In this document: positions 1-6,838 of the stretch, piece by piece
How the letters are laid out: the number at the start of each line of letters is the position of its first letter
Numbering within the stretch: position 1 is the stretch's first letter
Notes under the pieces: generated by a model
What the model was told of the DNA's origin: nothing
The model's input: only the letters and a program-made list of their open reading frames with translations
The model's database searches: none
Made by a program: the position numbers and the translations under genes
NCBI RefSeq assembly: GCF_013072695.1
Contig: NZ_LXUK01000027.1
Coordinates: forward strand, 1-64,000
DNA: 64,000 nucleotides
Direction: 5' to 3'
From: Acinetobacter sp. Ac_5812
Lineage (GTDB): Bacteria; Pseudomonadota; Gammaproteobacteria; Pseudomonadales; Moraxellaceae

Positions 1-150
1 AACGTCTCGGCCATATTGCGCTATAAGCACAGCATCCAAAATCATGTTTGCACATGGATTGCATAAAATAACTTCAGGGTGAATTTTGCTGTAATAATCA
101 ACCGCATACTCTTCTTCGCAATATTGGCAAATCACAAATTCATTTTTCAT
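1..150 (-). CDS. Partial small phage protein with paired CxxC motifs
   Basis: The first 50 codons are visible and the frame runs off the left edge. The start is ATG at 148-150, preceded by a GGAG ribosome binding site about 6 bases upstream. The peptide begins MKNEFVICQYCEEEY and carries CQYC and, about 23 residues later, CNPC, a spacing that fits a small zinc ribbon. It is the last visible gene of the leftward transcript that starts at the Cro-like gene. The family was not recognised; zinc binding is inferred from the cysteines only. Confidence 0.6.
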   Translation of the reverse strand, partial: MKNEFVICQYCEEEYAVDYYSKIHPEVILCNPCANMILDAVLIAQYGRDV

Positions 151-211
151 GTTGTAGCTCCTATAAAATTAGCTTTGATTACAACATGAAAGGTATTCGG
201 GGTATATTTAC

Positions 212-511
212 TCATACCTCACCACCCTGGTCTTTCACCTGTATAAAGCGGCCAAACATAAGGATTTTGTCAGCACGATGCAGACTGGTGATAACCAAAC
301 TGGCATCGCCATAGCTCATACGGTGATGCTGATGTAATGCCTCAATGAGCTCATCTCGCGTTACTGCAGCATTGGCCTCATCACGATTGATTTTTCGTAA
401 ATTGGCTTTTCGAACATCTAACAAATTATTTAATGTTCTCAATGCTGGTTCATACCAAGACTGGATTGCTTGGATCTGTTTGTAATCTGGAAGTCTAGAT
501 GAACTATTCAT
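212..511 (-). CDS. Hypothetical phage protein, 99 aa
   Basis: The ATG at 511 overlaps the stop of the upstream gene in an ATGA arrangement and has a near-perfect AAGGAGG ribosome binding site inside that gene, so translation is probably coupled. The protein is charged and mostly helical (MNSSSRLPDYKQIQAIQSWY at the N-terminus), with no transmembrane segment and no recognised domain. It belongs to the leftward phage transcript downstream of the Cro-like regulator, where lambdoid phages keep small accessory genes near replication. No function is assigned. Confidence 0.6.
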   Translation of the reverse strand: MNSSSRLPDYKQIQAIQSWYEPALRTLNNLLDVRKANLRKINRDEANAAVTRDELIEALHQHHRMSYGDASLVITSLHRADKILMFGRFIQVKDQGGEV

Positions 512-870
512 GAGACCTCCTTTTGTGCTGCAAAGGCCTTGCTTAAATGAATCTGCTCATCATTGGAAATATTTTCACATCTGGGTGAGATGTGATTTTC
601 AATGTGGCGATCATCCCCAAAGCCCAGTACTTCAAAAAGATCATCGATAGAAGTGGTATGGCGCTTTTTTTCCAGCACTTCAAAAACCGTTGCGTGTCGA
701 ATCAAATGGTTAAGAGCAAAGCTGTTATTCCCATTGAGCAGGACGCCGTTTTTTTGCACTTGATAGACGATCATTAAGTGATCGGGTTTGGTTGCATCTA
801 TAAAAACAACTGTGTCGCCCACTACAAAATCACTATTGTTTGCTTGCTTTGGCTTTGATATATTTGTCAT
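508..870 (-). CDS. Hypothetical phage protein, 120 aa
   Basis: The start is ATG at 870 with AAGGAA about 11 bases upstream. The N-terminal half (VVGDTVVFIDATKPDHLMIV...) looks like a small beta-rich domain of the kind that binds nucleic acid or small ligands. The C-terminal half is more polar. It sits in the leftward phage operon and its stop codon overlaps the next start by 4 bases. The family was not recognised, so no function is given. Reality as a gene is supported by the tight overlap and consistent orientation. Confidence 0.6.
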   Translation of the reverse strand: MTNISKPKQANNSDFVVGDTVVFIDATKPDHLMIVYQVQKNGVLLNGNNSFALNHLIRHATVFEVLEKKRHTTSIDDLFEVLGFGDDRHIENHISPRCENISNDEQIHLSKAFAAQKEVS

Positions 871-888
871 GTTCTAAGATTTCCTTGA

Positions 889-1179
889 TTAATGAACACT
901 GCTGAAAGCTCGAATTGCAACTTCGGGCTTTTTGCTTATCTGGAATACGGAAATAATTGTTTTGAGTACATTCATGTATTCGCTTGAATACTTTGTATTC
1001 TTTGATTTCTTTAGCAATTCGATTGATGATTGGCCTAAATCGATTTGAAGTTTTAAATCAATGGCCTCTCTCATCCATTTCGCTCGATTACCATCAGCCA
1101 GATCATCTACTAGCTGCTTTATTTCGATAGGTACGCGTGTCGTCAAAGGTTCTAAAAGTTTTGGTTTTATGTTCTGCAT
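889..1179 (-). CDS. Phage ribbon-helix-helix-like regulator
   Basis: The frame stays open upstream to an ATG at 1227. The ATG at 1179 has GGAG eight bases before it and reduces the overlap with the upstream Cro-like gene to 13 bases, so it is preferred. The N-terminal part (TTRVPIEIKQLVDDLADG, then NRAKWMREAIDLKL) has the strand-helix-helix pattern of Arc/MetJ-type DNA-binding proteins. As the second gene of the leftward transcript it occupies the place where lambdoid phages carry a CII-like activator, but sequence similarity to CII was not seen. The regulatory role is inference. Confidence 0.55.
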   Translation of the reverse strand: MQNIKPKLLEPLTTRVPIEIKQLVDDLADGNRAKWMREAIDLKLQIDLGQSSIELLKKSKNTKYSSEYMNVLKTIISVFQISKKPEVAIRAFSSVH

Positions 1180-1418
1180 TGCTGCAACTCCACAGTCGGG
1201 GTTTGGAATTCCTTTAGGGATGGGCATAAATCCACTGCTTTGAATTTCCCATCTGTAGCCTTTTCAGCACGGATCGCTACAAGTTCAGACATGTTTTTAT
1301 TTTGTCGTACCCATCCGGATACTGATGGTTGGGAGACTTTTAGGGCATTGGCTGTATTTTCTTGCCCTCCAAAGTGATCAACCAAAGATTGATAGATGTT
1401 TTTCTGTAACTCACTCAT
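1167..1418 (-). CDS. Cro-like regulator of the YdaS antitoxin/HTH type
   Basis: This 83-aa protein is a single helix-turn-helix domain: YQSLVDHFGGQENTANALKV followed by SQPSVSGWVRQNK, the typical YdaS/Cro layout in which residues around SQPSVSGW form the recognition helix. It is the first gene of the leftward phage transcript and is divergent from the CI-like repressor, as cro is from cI in lambdoid phages. Its promoter contains a palindromic operator (1451-1464). The family match is good; its action as Cro on these operators is inferred from position. Confidence 0.8.
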   Translation of the reverse strand: MSELQKNIYQSLVDHFGGQENTANALKVSQPSVSGWVRQNKNMSELVAIRAEKATDGKFKAVDLCPSLKEFQTPTVELQQCRT

Positions 1419-1445
1419 GGTTATATCCTGTGTAAAGATATAGCC

Positions 1446-1474
1446 ATATTATAACTATAGTTATTATCAGTCAA
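1446..1474 (-). promoter_or_regulatory. Leftward early promoter of the phage
   Basis: Read on the minus strand there is TTGACT, a 17-base spacer and TAATAT, close to the sigma70 consensus. The spacer contains the palindrome ATAACTATAGTTAT. It drives the Cro-like gene starting at 1418. Confidence 0.8.
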
Positions 1475-1511
1475 TAACTATAGTTATTTGATTACTTATA
1501 ACCAAGGTTAT
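1451..1511. promoter_or_regulatory. Tripartite repressor operator (three 14-bp palindromes)
   Basis: Two identical perfect palindromes, ATAACTATAGTTAT, lie at 1451-1464 and 1474-1487. A third, ATAACCAAGGTTAT, with the same outer half-sites, lies at 1498-1511. They start 23 and 24 bases apart. The outer two fall inside the spacers of the two divergent promoters and the middle one overlaps both -35 boxes. The arrangement matches a lambda-type OR region. That CI and Cro bind here is inference from position. Confidence 0.8.
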
Positions 1512-1516
1512 ATATT
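1488..1516 (+). promoter_or_regulatory. Promoter of the CI-like repressor gene
   Basis: TTGATT, a 17-base spacer and TATATT precede the repressor start at 1542. The third operator (1498-1511) fills the spacer, which suggests self-regulation. Confidence 0.7.
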
Positions 1517-1541
1517 GATGTAAAAAGGCGATGCGCGGTTT

Positions 1542-2204
1542 ATGACTACACTCAAAGAGAGATTAAAAGAATCTCGAAAGAAAGCTGGAAAGACACAAGC
1601 TGAAGTAGCTGAGGCAGTAAAAATGTCTCAACCTGCTTATCAAGCACTCGAGTCGGGCAAAAATCAAAAATCTTCTTTTCTACCTGCTATTGCTAAGTTC
1701 TTAGGCGTTGACGCATATTGGCTTCAAACTGGAAATGGGGAAGATCAGAGAAAACCCCAGCACATGAACTTTGTTCCTCCTATTGATTTGACTCCCAATG
1801 AAAGCCCGCGGCAAACACCCGTTTTATCCTGGGTGCAGGCTGGCGACTTTAGCTATGTGCTGTCTAGTGACCTGTCAAGCGCCATCGACTGGATACCTTA
1901 TGATTCAAGAGCGGGGGCAAATGGCTTTGCACTAATTGTAAAAGGTGCGTCTATGGAGCCTGATTTTAAGGCTGATGAATTTATCTACATTAACCCTACT
2001 TATCAAATAGACGAACTAAATACTGGTGCTTTAGTGGTAATGGCTTGCAATGGGGATAGTGAGGCTACTTTTAAAAAGCTTATTTCTGAAGATGGGGATT
2101 ATTACTTACAGCCATTAAATCCAAATTGGCGACCACAGCTTATGCTGCTTGACCACACATGTCGGCTAGTTGGAAAGGTGGTTGGTAAATACACGAGATA
2201 TTAA
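1542..2204 (+). CDS. CI-like phage repressor (HTH_3 plus S24 peptidase)
   Basis: The N-terminus (residues about 3-65) is an XRE-type helix-turn-helix: KTQAEVAEAVKMSQPAYQAL. The C-terminus is a LexA/CI-type S24 domain with the catalytic serine in KGASMEPDF and the lysine in ATFKKLI, the Ser-Lys pair used for RecA-stimulated self-cleavage. The length of 220 aa is usual for such repressors. It should hold the prophage silent by binding the operators at 1451-1511 and 3615-3628 and be inactivated during the SOS response. The ribosome binding site (AAGG) is weak, in keeping with modest repressor synthesis. Confidence 0.92.
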   Translation: MTTLKERLKESRKKAGKTQAEVAEAVKMSQPAYQALESGKNQKSSFLPAIAKFLGVDAYWLQTGNGEDQRKPQHMNFVPPIDLTPNESPRQTPVLSWVQAGDFSYVLSSDLSSAIDWIPYDSRAGANGFALIVKGASMEPDFKADEFIYINPTYQIDELNTGALVVMACNGDSEATFKKLISEDGDYYLQPLNPNWRPQLMLLDHTCRLVGKVVGKYTRY

Positions 2205-2218
2205 AGGGAGTCTTAATC

Positions 2219-2521
2219 ATGATCGCAACACTCAATAAATCCAAAACCACCCTATCTATTAACAAGCAAGAATTTAAGGCGGCATTAGGAAAAATAGGTG
2301 ATGGTATTGATAAACAGATAGCTTCACTTAAAAAAGCCAAGCAAAGTTATGACGCTGCTGAAATGGCACGCGAAGTTATTAACGAAGCAAATATCTTTGA
2401 GGCAATAATTGAAGGATTTAACGAAGCGGAAGAGACCAATCTAAAGCTGGCTGATATAAGTAATTTGGAGCAGGCTGAGAGTTGGATTGATGAGTTTTTA
2501 GAAAAGTATTCAAAGGTTTAA
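2219..2521 (+). CDS. Hypothetical phage protein, 100 aa
   Basis: The start follows the repressor stop by 14 bases and has the ribosome binding site AAGGGAG, so it is probably co-transcribed with the repressor as a lysogenic gene. The protein is mostly helical, rich in Lys/Glu/Ala, with no cysteine and no transmembrane segment. Genes placed directly behind cI often affect lysogeny or superinfection, but no family was recognised here and that role is only a possibility from position. Confidence 0.6.
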   Translation: MIATLNKSKTTLSINKQEFKAALGKIGDGIDKQIASLKKAKQSYDAAEMAREVINEANIFEAIIEGFNEAEETNLKLADISNLEQAESWIDEFLEKYSKV

Positions 2522-2652
2522 ATAGCTCGTTATTGGCGTGATGAATAGTAAAGTCTTGAACCTAAAACTATTTATTTGCGCCGAGAAAACAACATCCCAC
2601 TACCGCACAAAAAACCATATATAAAAGTTAGTATCGAATTACAGAGAATAGA

Positions 2653-3075
2653 ATGAGTGAAGTAGAAGCTAACGATTACATCAAGCACATACCTTATATC
2701 ATCCCCTTCATCACTCTTCTTATCGGAGCTTGGATTGGTAACAGGAATGCTATCAACAAGGATCGTCGAGCCGAGTTTCTGACTATCTCGGCTCCTATAC
2801 ATGATACTCTGATCGCTCAATTGCATGCCGAGGGCGATAGGATTTTCAGCAATCCTGTCAGCAAAGCTGATTTGTTGAGATTGCGAAGCCGCTACTTCCA
2901 CAGAACTTGGTTTGATCGAATCAAGGGTATTGGCTTTGACAGGGCTGTTAAAGAATACCAAGAGCAATATAAAAAGTCCTACCACATTGACTCTTCTGGC
3001 CGAGCTGTTTTTTCTAATCATAATAGTTACCGCCAAACAATTAATGCACTTTTAAAATACACACCCATAAAATAA
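2653..3075 (+). CDS. Hypothetical membrane-anchored phage protein, 140 aa
   Basis: The start ATG at 2653 has AGAGAA a few bases upstream. Residues about 10-29 (IKHIPYIIPFITLLIGAWIG) form one hydrophobic segment followed by the positively charged stretch NRNAINKDRRAE, giving a single-pass protein with the remainder probably cytoplasmic. It lies in the rightward block behind the repressor. Position and membrane anchoring would suit a superinfection-exclusion role, but no family was recognised. A competing minus-strand frame (2572-3036) was rejected because it would break the operon. Confidence 0.6.
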   Translation: MSEVEANDYIKHIPYIIPFITLLIGAWIGNRNAINKDRRAEFLTISAPIHDTLIAQLHAEGDRIFSNPVSKADLLRLRSRYFHRTWFDRIKGIGFDRAVKEYQEQYKKSYHIDSSGRAVFSNHNSYRQTINALLKYTPIK

Positions 3076-3124
3076 TTTACTGTGAACCCGACACAGCCCT
3101 TAGAATGATCGGGTGGAGAAACGT

Positions 3125-3328
3125 ATGAATATGATTCCTGTAAGATCAAGCGCTATTGATGCTATCGGATATGACGTAACCACAAAACAACTTGCTATTA
3201 AATTTATAAACAATCCGATTTCTTACACTTTTTACAATGTACCTTTCCAGGTGTTCAATGAGCTTATGGCCGCACCATCTAAGGGTGCTTATTATCACAA
3301 GTATATTGAGGGTCGCTACAGAGGTTAA
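3125..3328 (+). CDS. KTSC domain protein
   Basis: The 67-aa protein matches the KTSC domain: an early VRSSAIDAIGYD, then TTKQLAIKF, YTFYNVP and a C-terminal SKGAYYHKYIEGRY. KTSC proteins are small and common in phages and near toxin or lysyl-tRNA synthetase genes; the biochemical role is not established. The open frame begins at a GTG at 3113, but the ATG at 3125 has GGTGGAG placed about 6 bases upstream and is chosen. It is the last gene before a rightward terminator at 3527-3552. Confidence 0.8.
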   Translation: MNMIPVRSSAIDAIGYDVTTKQLAIKFINNPISYTFYNVPFQVFNELMAAPSKGAYYHKYIEGRYRG

Positions 3329-3512
3329 TCCCCAGTATACTAGCTATAGCTTCTACCTCATTAATTTGCTTAGTGTGGTCAGTACGCCAATGCATATCAT
3401 CTTCTTTGGCTGATAAATCATCAGTGGCAATAACATTATTATTTGAGCTCAAGCTCATCTGTATACTGATCAACTTTTCACGAATATTTTTTTGCTCAGA
3501 TTTTGTTAACAT
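3279..3512 (-). CDS. Small hypothetical phage protein on the opposite strand
   Basis: The ATG at 3512 is preceded by the strong ribosome binding site GGAAGGGG at a good distance; a longer frame to 3533 has no such signal. The 77-aa product begins MLTKSEQKNIREKLISIQMS and is helical and acidic. Its 3' end overlaps the KTSC gene by 50 bases tail to tail. No promoter or family was recognised. A rightward terminator hairpin lies at its 5' side. The strong translation signal is the main reason to keep it. Confidence 0.45.
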   Translation of the reverse strand: MLTKSEQKNIREKLISIQMSLSSNNNVIATDDLSAKEDDMHWRTDHTKQINEVEAIASILGINLCSDPQYTCDNKHP

Positions 3513-3526
3513 AATAAACCCCTTCC

Positions 3527-3552
3527 AACCCACCCACTGTGGGTTTTCTTTT
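3527..3552 (+). terminator. Rho-independent terminator of the repressor-side transcript
   Basis: AACCCAC, a five-base loop and GTGGGTT form a perfect 7-bp stem, followed by a T-rich tail (TTCTTTT). It faces rightward and isolates the repressor-KTSC transcript from the operon promoter at 3603. Confidence 0.75.
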
Positions 3553-3602
3553 GTCTATTAAAACACAATTATAACTAAAGCGATAATTTTATAATTATAT
3601 TC

Positions 3603-3631
3603 TTGACTATTAAAATAACTATAGTTATATT
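3603..3631 (+). promoter_or_regulatory. Rightward phage operon promoter with a remote repressor operator
   Basis: TTGACT at 3603-3608, a 17-base spacer and TATATT at 3626-3631 form a strong sigma70 promoter. The spacer and -10 box contain ATAACTATAGTTAT at 3615-3628, identical to the two palindromes near the repressor gene. The promoter should drive the recombination operon starting at 3705 and be repressed by CI in the lysogen. Confidence 0.85.
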
Positions 3632-3651
3632 TTACTTCACAGACAGCAAAA

Positions 3652-3683
3652 AGCCCTGAACACTTACCACGGCGAACAGGGCT
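3652..3683 (+). other. Hairpin in the 5' leader of the rightward phage operon
   Basis: AGCCCTG at 3652-3658 pairs with CAGGGCT at 3677-3683 (7-bp perfect stem, 18-base loop) in the leader between the promoter at 3603-3631 and the first start codon at 3705. There is no T-run, so it is not an ordinary terminator. It could stabilise the RNA or be the target of an antiterminator. Confidence 0.5.
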
Positions 3684-3704
3684 CTTCACAACATGAGGTT
3701 CATT

Positions 3705-4175
3705 ATGGAACAAAATGTTTTAAACCACAATCGCAACTACGCAATGGGCAAGAGCTTGTTAAAAAATTGCACAGTTGCAGCTCTTGGAATTGGTGCTTTG
3801 ACTGGTGCTTATGCATTGGTTACTAAGCCAGTCGAAATAGCCCCTTCTTATAACTATGCAAATACACAATCAAATTATGGCGTGTTAGCTGTTCAAATCA
3901 CACCTGACCAGCGCACTGGCCAAGCAGTAATCAACCTTGATGGTTTCCGAGTACATGCAAGCTTTGATTTTGAATTTGTTGCAGATGATAACGGCCAGTT
4001 AGGCAGCAATGATGAAGCTGTATATATCTATAATTTTGCCGTAGACCAGGTATTCACCCCTAATGGTGATAACTACGGCGATTTCACAAACGCTGATGAT
4101 ATTCGGAACATGATTTCGATCATCACCGCCCACATCGAAAAAAATAAAATGGTACGGGGTGATCATGATTACTAA
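3705..4175 (+). CDS. Hypothetical membrane protein, first gene of rightward phage operon
   Basis: The ATG at 3705 is chosen over the one at 3693 because TGAGG lies 5-10 bases before it. Residues about 20-40 (CTVAALGIGALTGAYALVTK in the chosen frame) form a single hydrophobic segment; the remaining 115 residues are polar and acidic and predicted outside the membrane core. The gene opens the ERF recombinase operon. The family is not recognised. Membrane attachment is seen in the sequence; any role is unknown. Confidence 0.65.
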   Translation: MEQNVLNHNRNYAMGKSLLKNCTVAALGIGALTGAYALVTKPVEIAPSYNYANTQSNYGVLAVQITPDQRTGQAVINLDGFRVHASFDFEFVADDNGQLGSNDEAVYIYNFAVDQVFTPNGDNYGDFTNADDIRNMISIITAHIEKNKMVRGDHDY

Positions 4176-4536
4176 ATTCACTACCCCTTTTAGCCAGTAC
4201 CTTTGCAAAGACAAAGATGGTTTTTACAACGTTCGCCTTGGTCCAAAAATCTACTTGGCCAAGCTTTCATTGAACTATACACCAGACTTTGACAATGAGT
4301 TCTTTGGCGGTGCCCAGGACCTAAAATTCGATTGGTATTCAATCCGTGTTCGTGATTCACAAGATGGCGAACTTCGCCAGATCACTACAGATGATCTATC
4401 TAAGACATGGTTTAAAGGTGCATTAAAAAAGGTAATTAACTATCAAAGAGCTATAGAACGCACGGCACGCAACAGCCAAGGTTCACGTTATAGCGCAAAT
4501 CAACGCACCTCATACAACAACGCACAATCTAATTAA
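4165..4536 (+). CDS. Hypothetical phage protein, 123 aa
   Basis: The ATG at 4165 has ACGGGG about five bases upstream and overlaps the end of the preceding gene by 11 bases, so the two are translationally linked. The N-terminal 95 residues look like a compact alpha/beta domain (YNVRLGPKIYLAKLSLN). The last 30 are polar and rich in Asn, Ser, Arg and Gln, like the disordered tails of single-strand DNA-binding partners. It lies directly before the ERF recombinase gene, which suggests a recombination accessory, but the family was not recognised. Confidence 0.6.
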   Translation: MITKFTTPFSQYLCKDKDGFYNVRLGPKIYLAKLSLNYTPDFDNEFFGGAQDLKFDWYSIRVRDSQDGELRQITTDDLSKTWFKGALKKVINYQRAIERTARNSQGSRYSANQRTSYNNAQSN

Positions 4537-4547
4537 GGGGATCTGTC

Positions 4548-5309
4548 ATGACTCAACAACAATCACAATCTGCTGAATTAGATGTGTTACGCACCATTCA
4601 ACAGGATTTAAAGGCACCAAAAAGTAAATATAACAAGTTTGGTAAATTCCATTATCGCAGCCTTGAGGACATCTTAGAGGGAGTAAAACCATTTTTACTT
4701 CAACATAATGCAACCCTGGTCCTAACAGATGAAGTTCAAGAAATAGGTTCTGTGGTTGTACTAACAGCTAAAGCCGTTTTTACCGATGCAAATGGCAAGC
4801 AAACAGTAGTAACTGCCCATGCAGGTGTGGACATTGATAAAAAAGGAATGGACGTAGCTCAAACCTTTGGTGCTTCAAGCTCATACGCACGTAAATACGC
4901 ATTAAATGGCCTATTTCTGATTGATGATACCCAAGATGCCGATACGGATGCATACCAACAACAAGCTGGATCACAGGGTCAAAATAACCAGCCAGGTAGA
5001 GGCCAAAACCAACAAAGTGCTAATGGCCGGAACAACCAGCGTGGGAATTACCAGCAAAACCAAAACACATCTCAGCAACAGAATCAGCCTGTTCAAAAGT
5101 CTCTTGGCCAGCGCTTTCAGGATGCCTTGGTATCAATCAGCAAGGCAAATAATCCTGCAACTTTAGAAAAGGCATTGAGTACGTTTAACGGCACTAATTT
5201 TTATGCCGGTATCAGAAAAGCATGCCAGGCGCGTGCCGACCAGCAAGGCTGGGAATTACCAATGCCTTCACAAGTTCAAAATCAACAAACTAATCAGATG
5301 CATCACTAG
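4548..5309 (+). CDS. ERF-family single-strand annealing recombinase
   Basis: Residues about 10-130 fit the ERF superfamily: KFHYRSLEDILEGVKPFL near the start and the conserved block GMDVAQTFGASSSYARKYAL, then GLFLIDDTQDAD. ERF proteins anneal complementary single strands in phage recombination, as in P22. A Gln/Asn-rich linker of about 55 residues follows. The C-terminal 50 residues form a small helical module (FQDALVSISKANNPATLEKA). The ribosome binding site is AAGGGG. The next gene carries repeats resembling that C-terminal module. Confidence 0.88.
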   Translation: MTQQQSQSAELDVLRTIQQDLKAPKSKYNKFGKFHYRSLEDILEGVKPFLLQHNATLVLTDEVQEIGSVVVLTAKAVFTDANGKQTVVTAHAGVDIDKKGMDVAQTFGASSSYARKYALNGLFLIDDTQDADTDAYQQQAGSQGQNNQPGRGQNQQSANGRNNQRGNYQQNQNTSQQQNQPVQKSLGQRFQDALVSISKANNPATLEKALSTFNGTNFYAGIRKACQARADQQGWELPMPSQVQNQQTNQMHH

Positions 5310-5318
5310 GACACGGCT

Positions 5319-6698
5319 ATGAATAATATTTTAAATGCCCAAGAGGCTTTCGCTGCTCTTCAAAAGGGTAAAACAGTACTGTGCCGTTATGCTGGTGATG
5401 GCGTTCTTCATGCAGATAAAGATTTCAACACTCTGGACCAAATGCCTGCGACCGTTTTTGGCCTACCTAATTATGAATTTTGCATTCAATTAGAAATGTT
5501 GGAATTAGCTGGTATTAAATTTACAAAGCCACTTACGGTTGATGAATATCAAGAAGGGCAAGATGTATTTGTTATTTGTACTTATGCCCCTTCAATCTAT
5601 GTCATGAACTTCAAAACCAGTGCGCTTGTTGAATCTATTAATAGTGGTTTTGTTCAACGTGACGCTGAAAATGCTGAGCTTCAATTAAAGGCCATATCAA
5701 AAGCATTAGGACGTGAGTTTAATAACGATGTAACTGTTACTCGTCTTGGTAAAGAGCCTAGTAAAATAAAACGCAAAAAAGAGCCGCAAGAAAATATCAC
5801 AACTGCTGATGCTCAAAAGGAAAAAGTCAAACAAATTGAACACAACAAGGATCTTGTTATTGATGCGATCGCTACTTGTTTGACTGCAGAGGAAGTTGAA
5901 ACCACTTGTTATGGTTTAGATGGAAACGGTTTTAATGAAGCGCAACTTGAAGCTATCACTGGTGCCAAACTTGCAAAACTGGAACAGTTAGCACAAGAAA
6001 AGGTTGCAGCTGAAAGCGAAGATCATGAGCTGTTTATCCAGGACAAATCGGAACCAGAGTTATCTGTTTTATGTGAGGCATTTATCGGGGAAATAATGGA
6101 AGCAACCACCCCCGCTAAACTAAATGTTATTCATGGCCGAATTAATACAAGCACTGGATTGGAAGAATATGAGCATGAAATTCTAGCCAAAGAGCTTGAA
6201 TTAAAACTTACTTCATTTTCAACACAGCAAGCACCAGTTGATATAAATGTTGTAGCAGCTGCAGCTGTTGCCCAGGCACAAAATATAGATGTTGAAACTG
6301 TGCAAAAAAACAATGAGCGCAAGCCAATCGAAGAAGAAGAGGAAAAATACCAAAGCAAACTTATTGAATTAAAGAAACGAGTTGATGAATCTACAACGCC
6401 TGATGAGGTTAATACAGTTATTAAATCAACTAATTCTTGGTCAGCAGATCAGCGTCAACCTTTGCTGCAGTACATGCATAAACGCTTAGAAGTACTTCAA
6501 AACGAGAAAGCGGATAAACAACCATCTTTAATGGCACAAATCCAAAATGCACCTGATTTAACTGCACTGGATGCACTTGAAATCGATGTGTCTGCTATGG
6601 ACCCAATAGCACAACCAGAAATGATGCGTTATGTCAGTTCACGCAGAGCAGAGTTAGAACAATCTGCATCAACTTCCATTGATGAGGATCTGCCATGA
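5319..6698 (+). CDS. Large phage protein with repeated helical modules
   Basis: The 459-aa product has three visible parts. Residues 1-135 form a mixed alpha/beta domain (GKTVLCRYAGDGVLHADKDF). A Lys-rich linker (SKIKRKKEPQ) follows. From about residue 165 there are about four degenerate helical repeats with a T-T/A-x-E/P-x-L/V core (CLTAEEVETTCYG, EATTPAKLNVIHG, ESTTPDEVNTVIK, NAPDLTALDALEI). It starts 9 bases after the ERF gene and is probably a recombination partner. No named family was recognised. Confidence 0.7.
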   Translation: MNNILNAQEAFAALQKGKTVLCRYAGDGVLHADKDFNTLDQMPATVFGLPNYEFCIQLEMLELAGIKFTKPLTVDEYQEGQDVFVICTYAPSIYVMNFKTSALVESINSGFVQRDAENAELQLKAISKALGREFNNDVTVTRLGKEPSKIKRKKEPQENITTADAQKEKVKQIEHNKDLVIDAIATCLTAEEVETTCYGLDGNGFNEAQLEAITGAKLAKLEQLAQEKVAAESEDHELFIQDKSEPELSVLCEAFIGEIMEATTPAKLNVIHGRINTSTGLEEYEHEILAKELELKLTSFSTQQAPVDINVVAAAAVAQAQNIDVETVQKNNERKPIEEEEEKYQSKLIELKKRVDESTTPDEVNTVIKSTNSWSADQRQPLLQYMHKRLEVLQNEKADKQPSLMAQIQNAPDLTALDALEIDVSAMDPIAQPEMMRYVSSRRAELEQSASTSIDEDLP

Positions 6699-6838
6699 GA
6701 TTCAACTACTCAACCAAAACCCGAATACTTTACGTATTCGGGGGAAATATGACGCACATTTTCCAAAATGTGAATGAATCAGAAATAACGGATCTGGTGG
6801 CCAACGCCAAATTTAAAGAATCGATTTGGAGAAAGTGA
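6695..6838 (+). CDS. Very short KTSC-like phage protein, 47 aa
   Basis: A 47-codon frame is linked at both ends: its ATG overlaps the previous stop as ATGA and its stop overlaps the next start as TGATG. The peptide (FNYSTKTRILYVFGG, IFQNV, then TDLVANAKFKESIWRK) follows the pattern of the KTSC domain seen in full at 3125-3328, but lacks the N-terminal strand and ends earlier. Two perfect hairpins (6720-6742 and 6755-6772) are embedded in it. It is probably a real coupled gene; the KTSC relation is inferred by eye. Confidence 0.6.
   Translation: MRFNYSTKTRILYVFGGNMTHIFQNVNESEITDLVANAKFKESIWRK

Noticed and set aside
592..777. Plus-strand frame of 61 aa in the leftward phage operon
   Set aside because: Antisense to a well-supported coupled phage gene.
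2572..3036. Minus-strand frame of 154 aa with an apparent signal peptide
   Set aside because: It is antisense to the plus-strand 140-aa gene, has no good ribosome binding site and breaks the operon orientation; the hydrophobic start is a product of reading the opposite strand.
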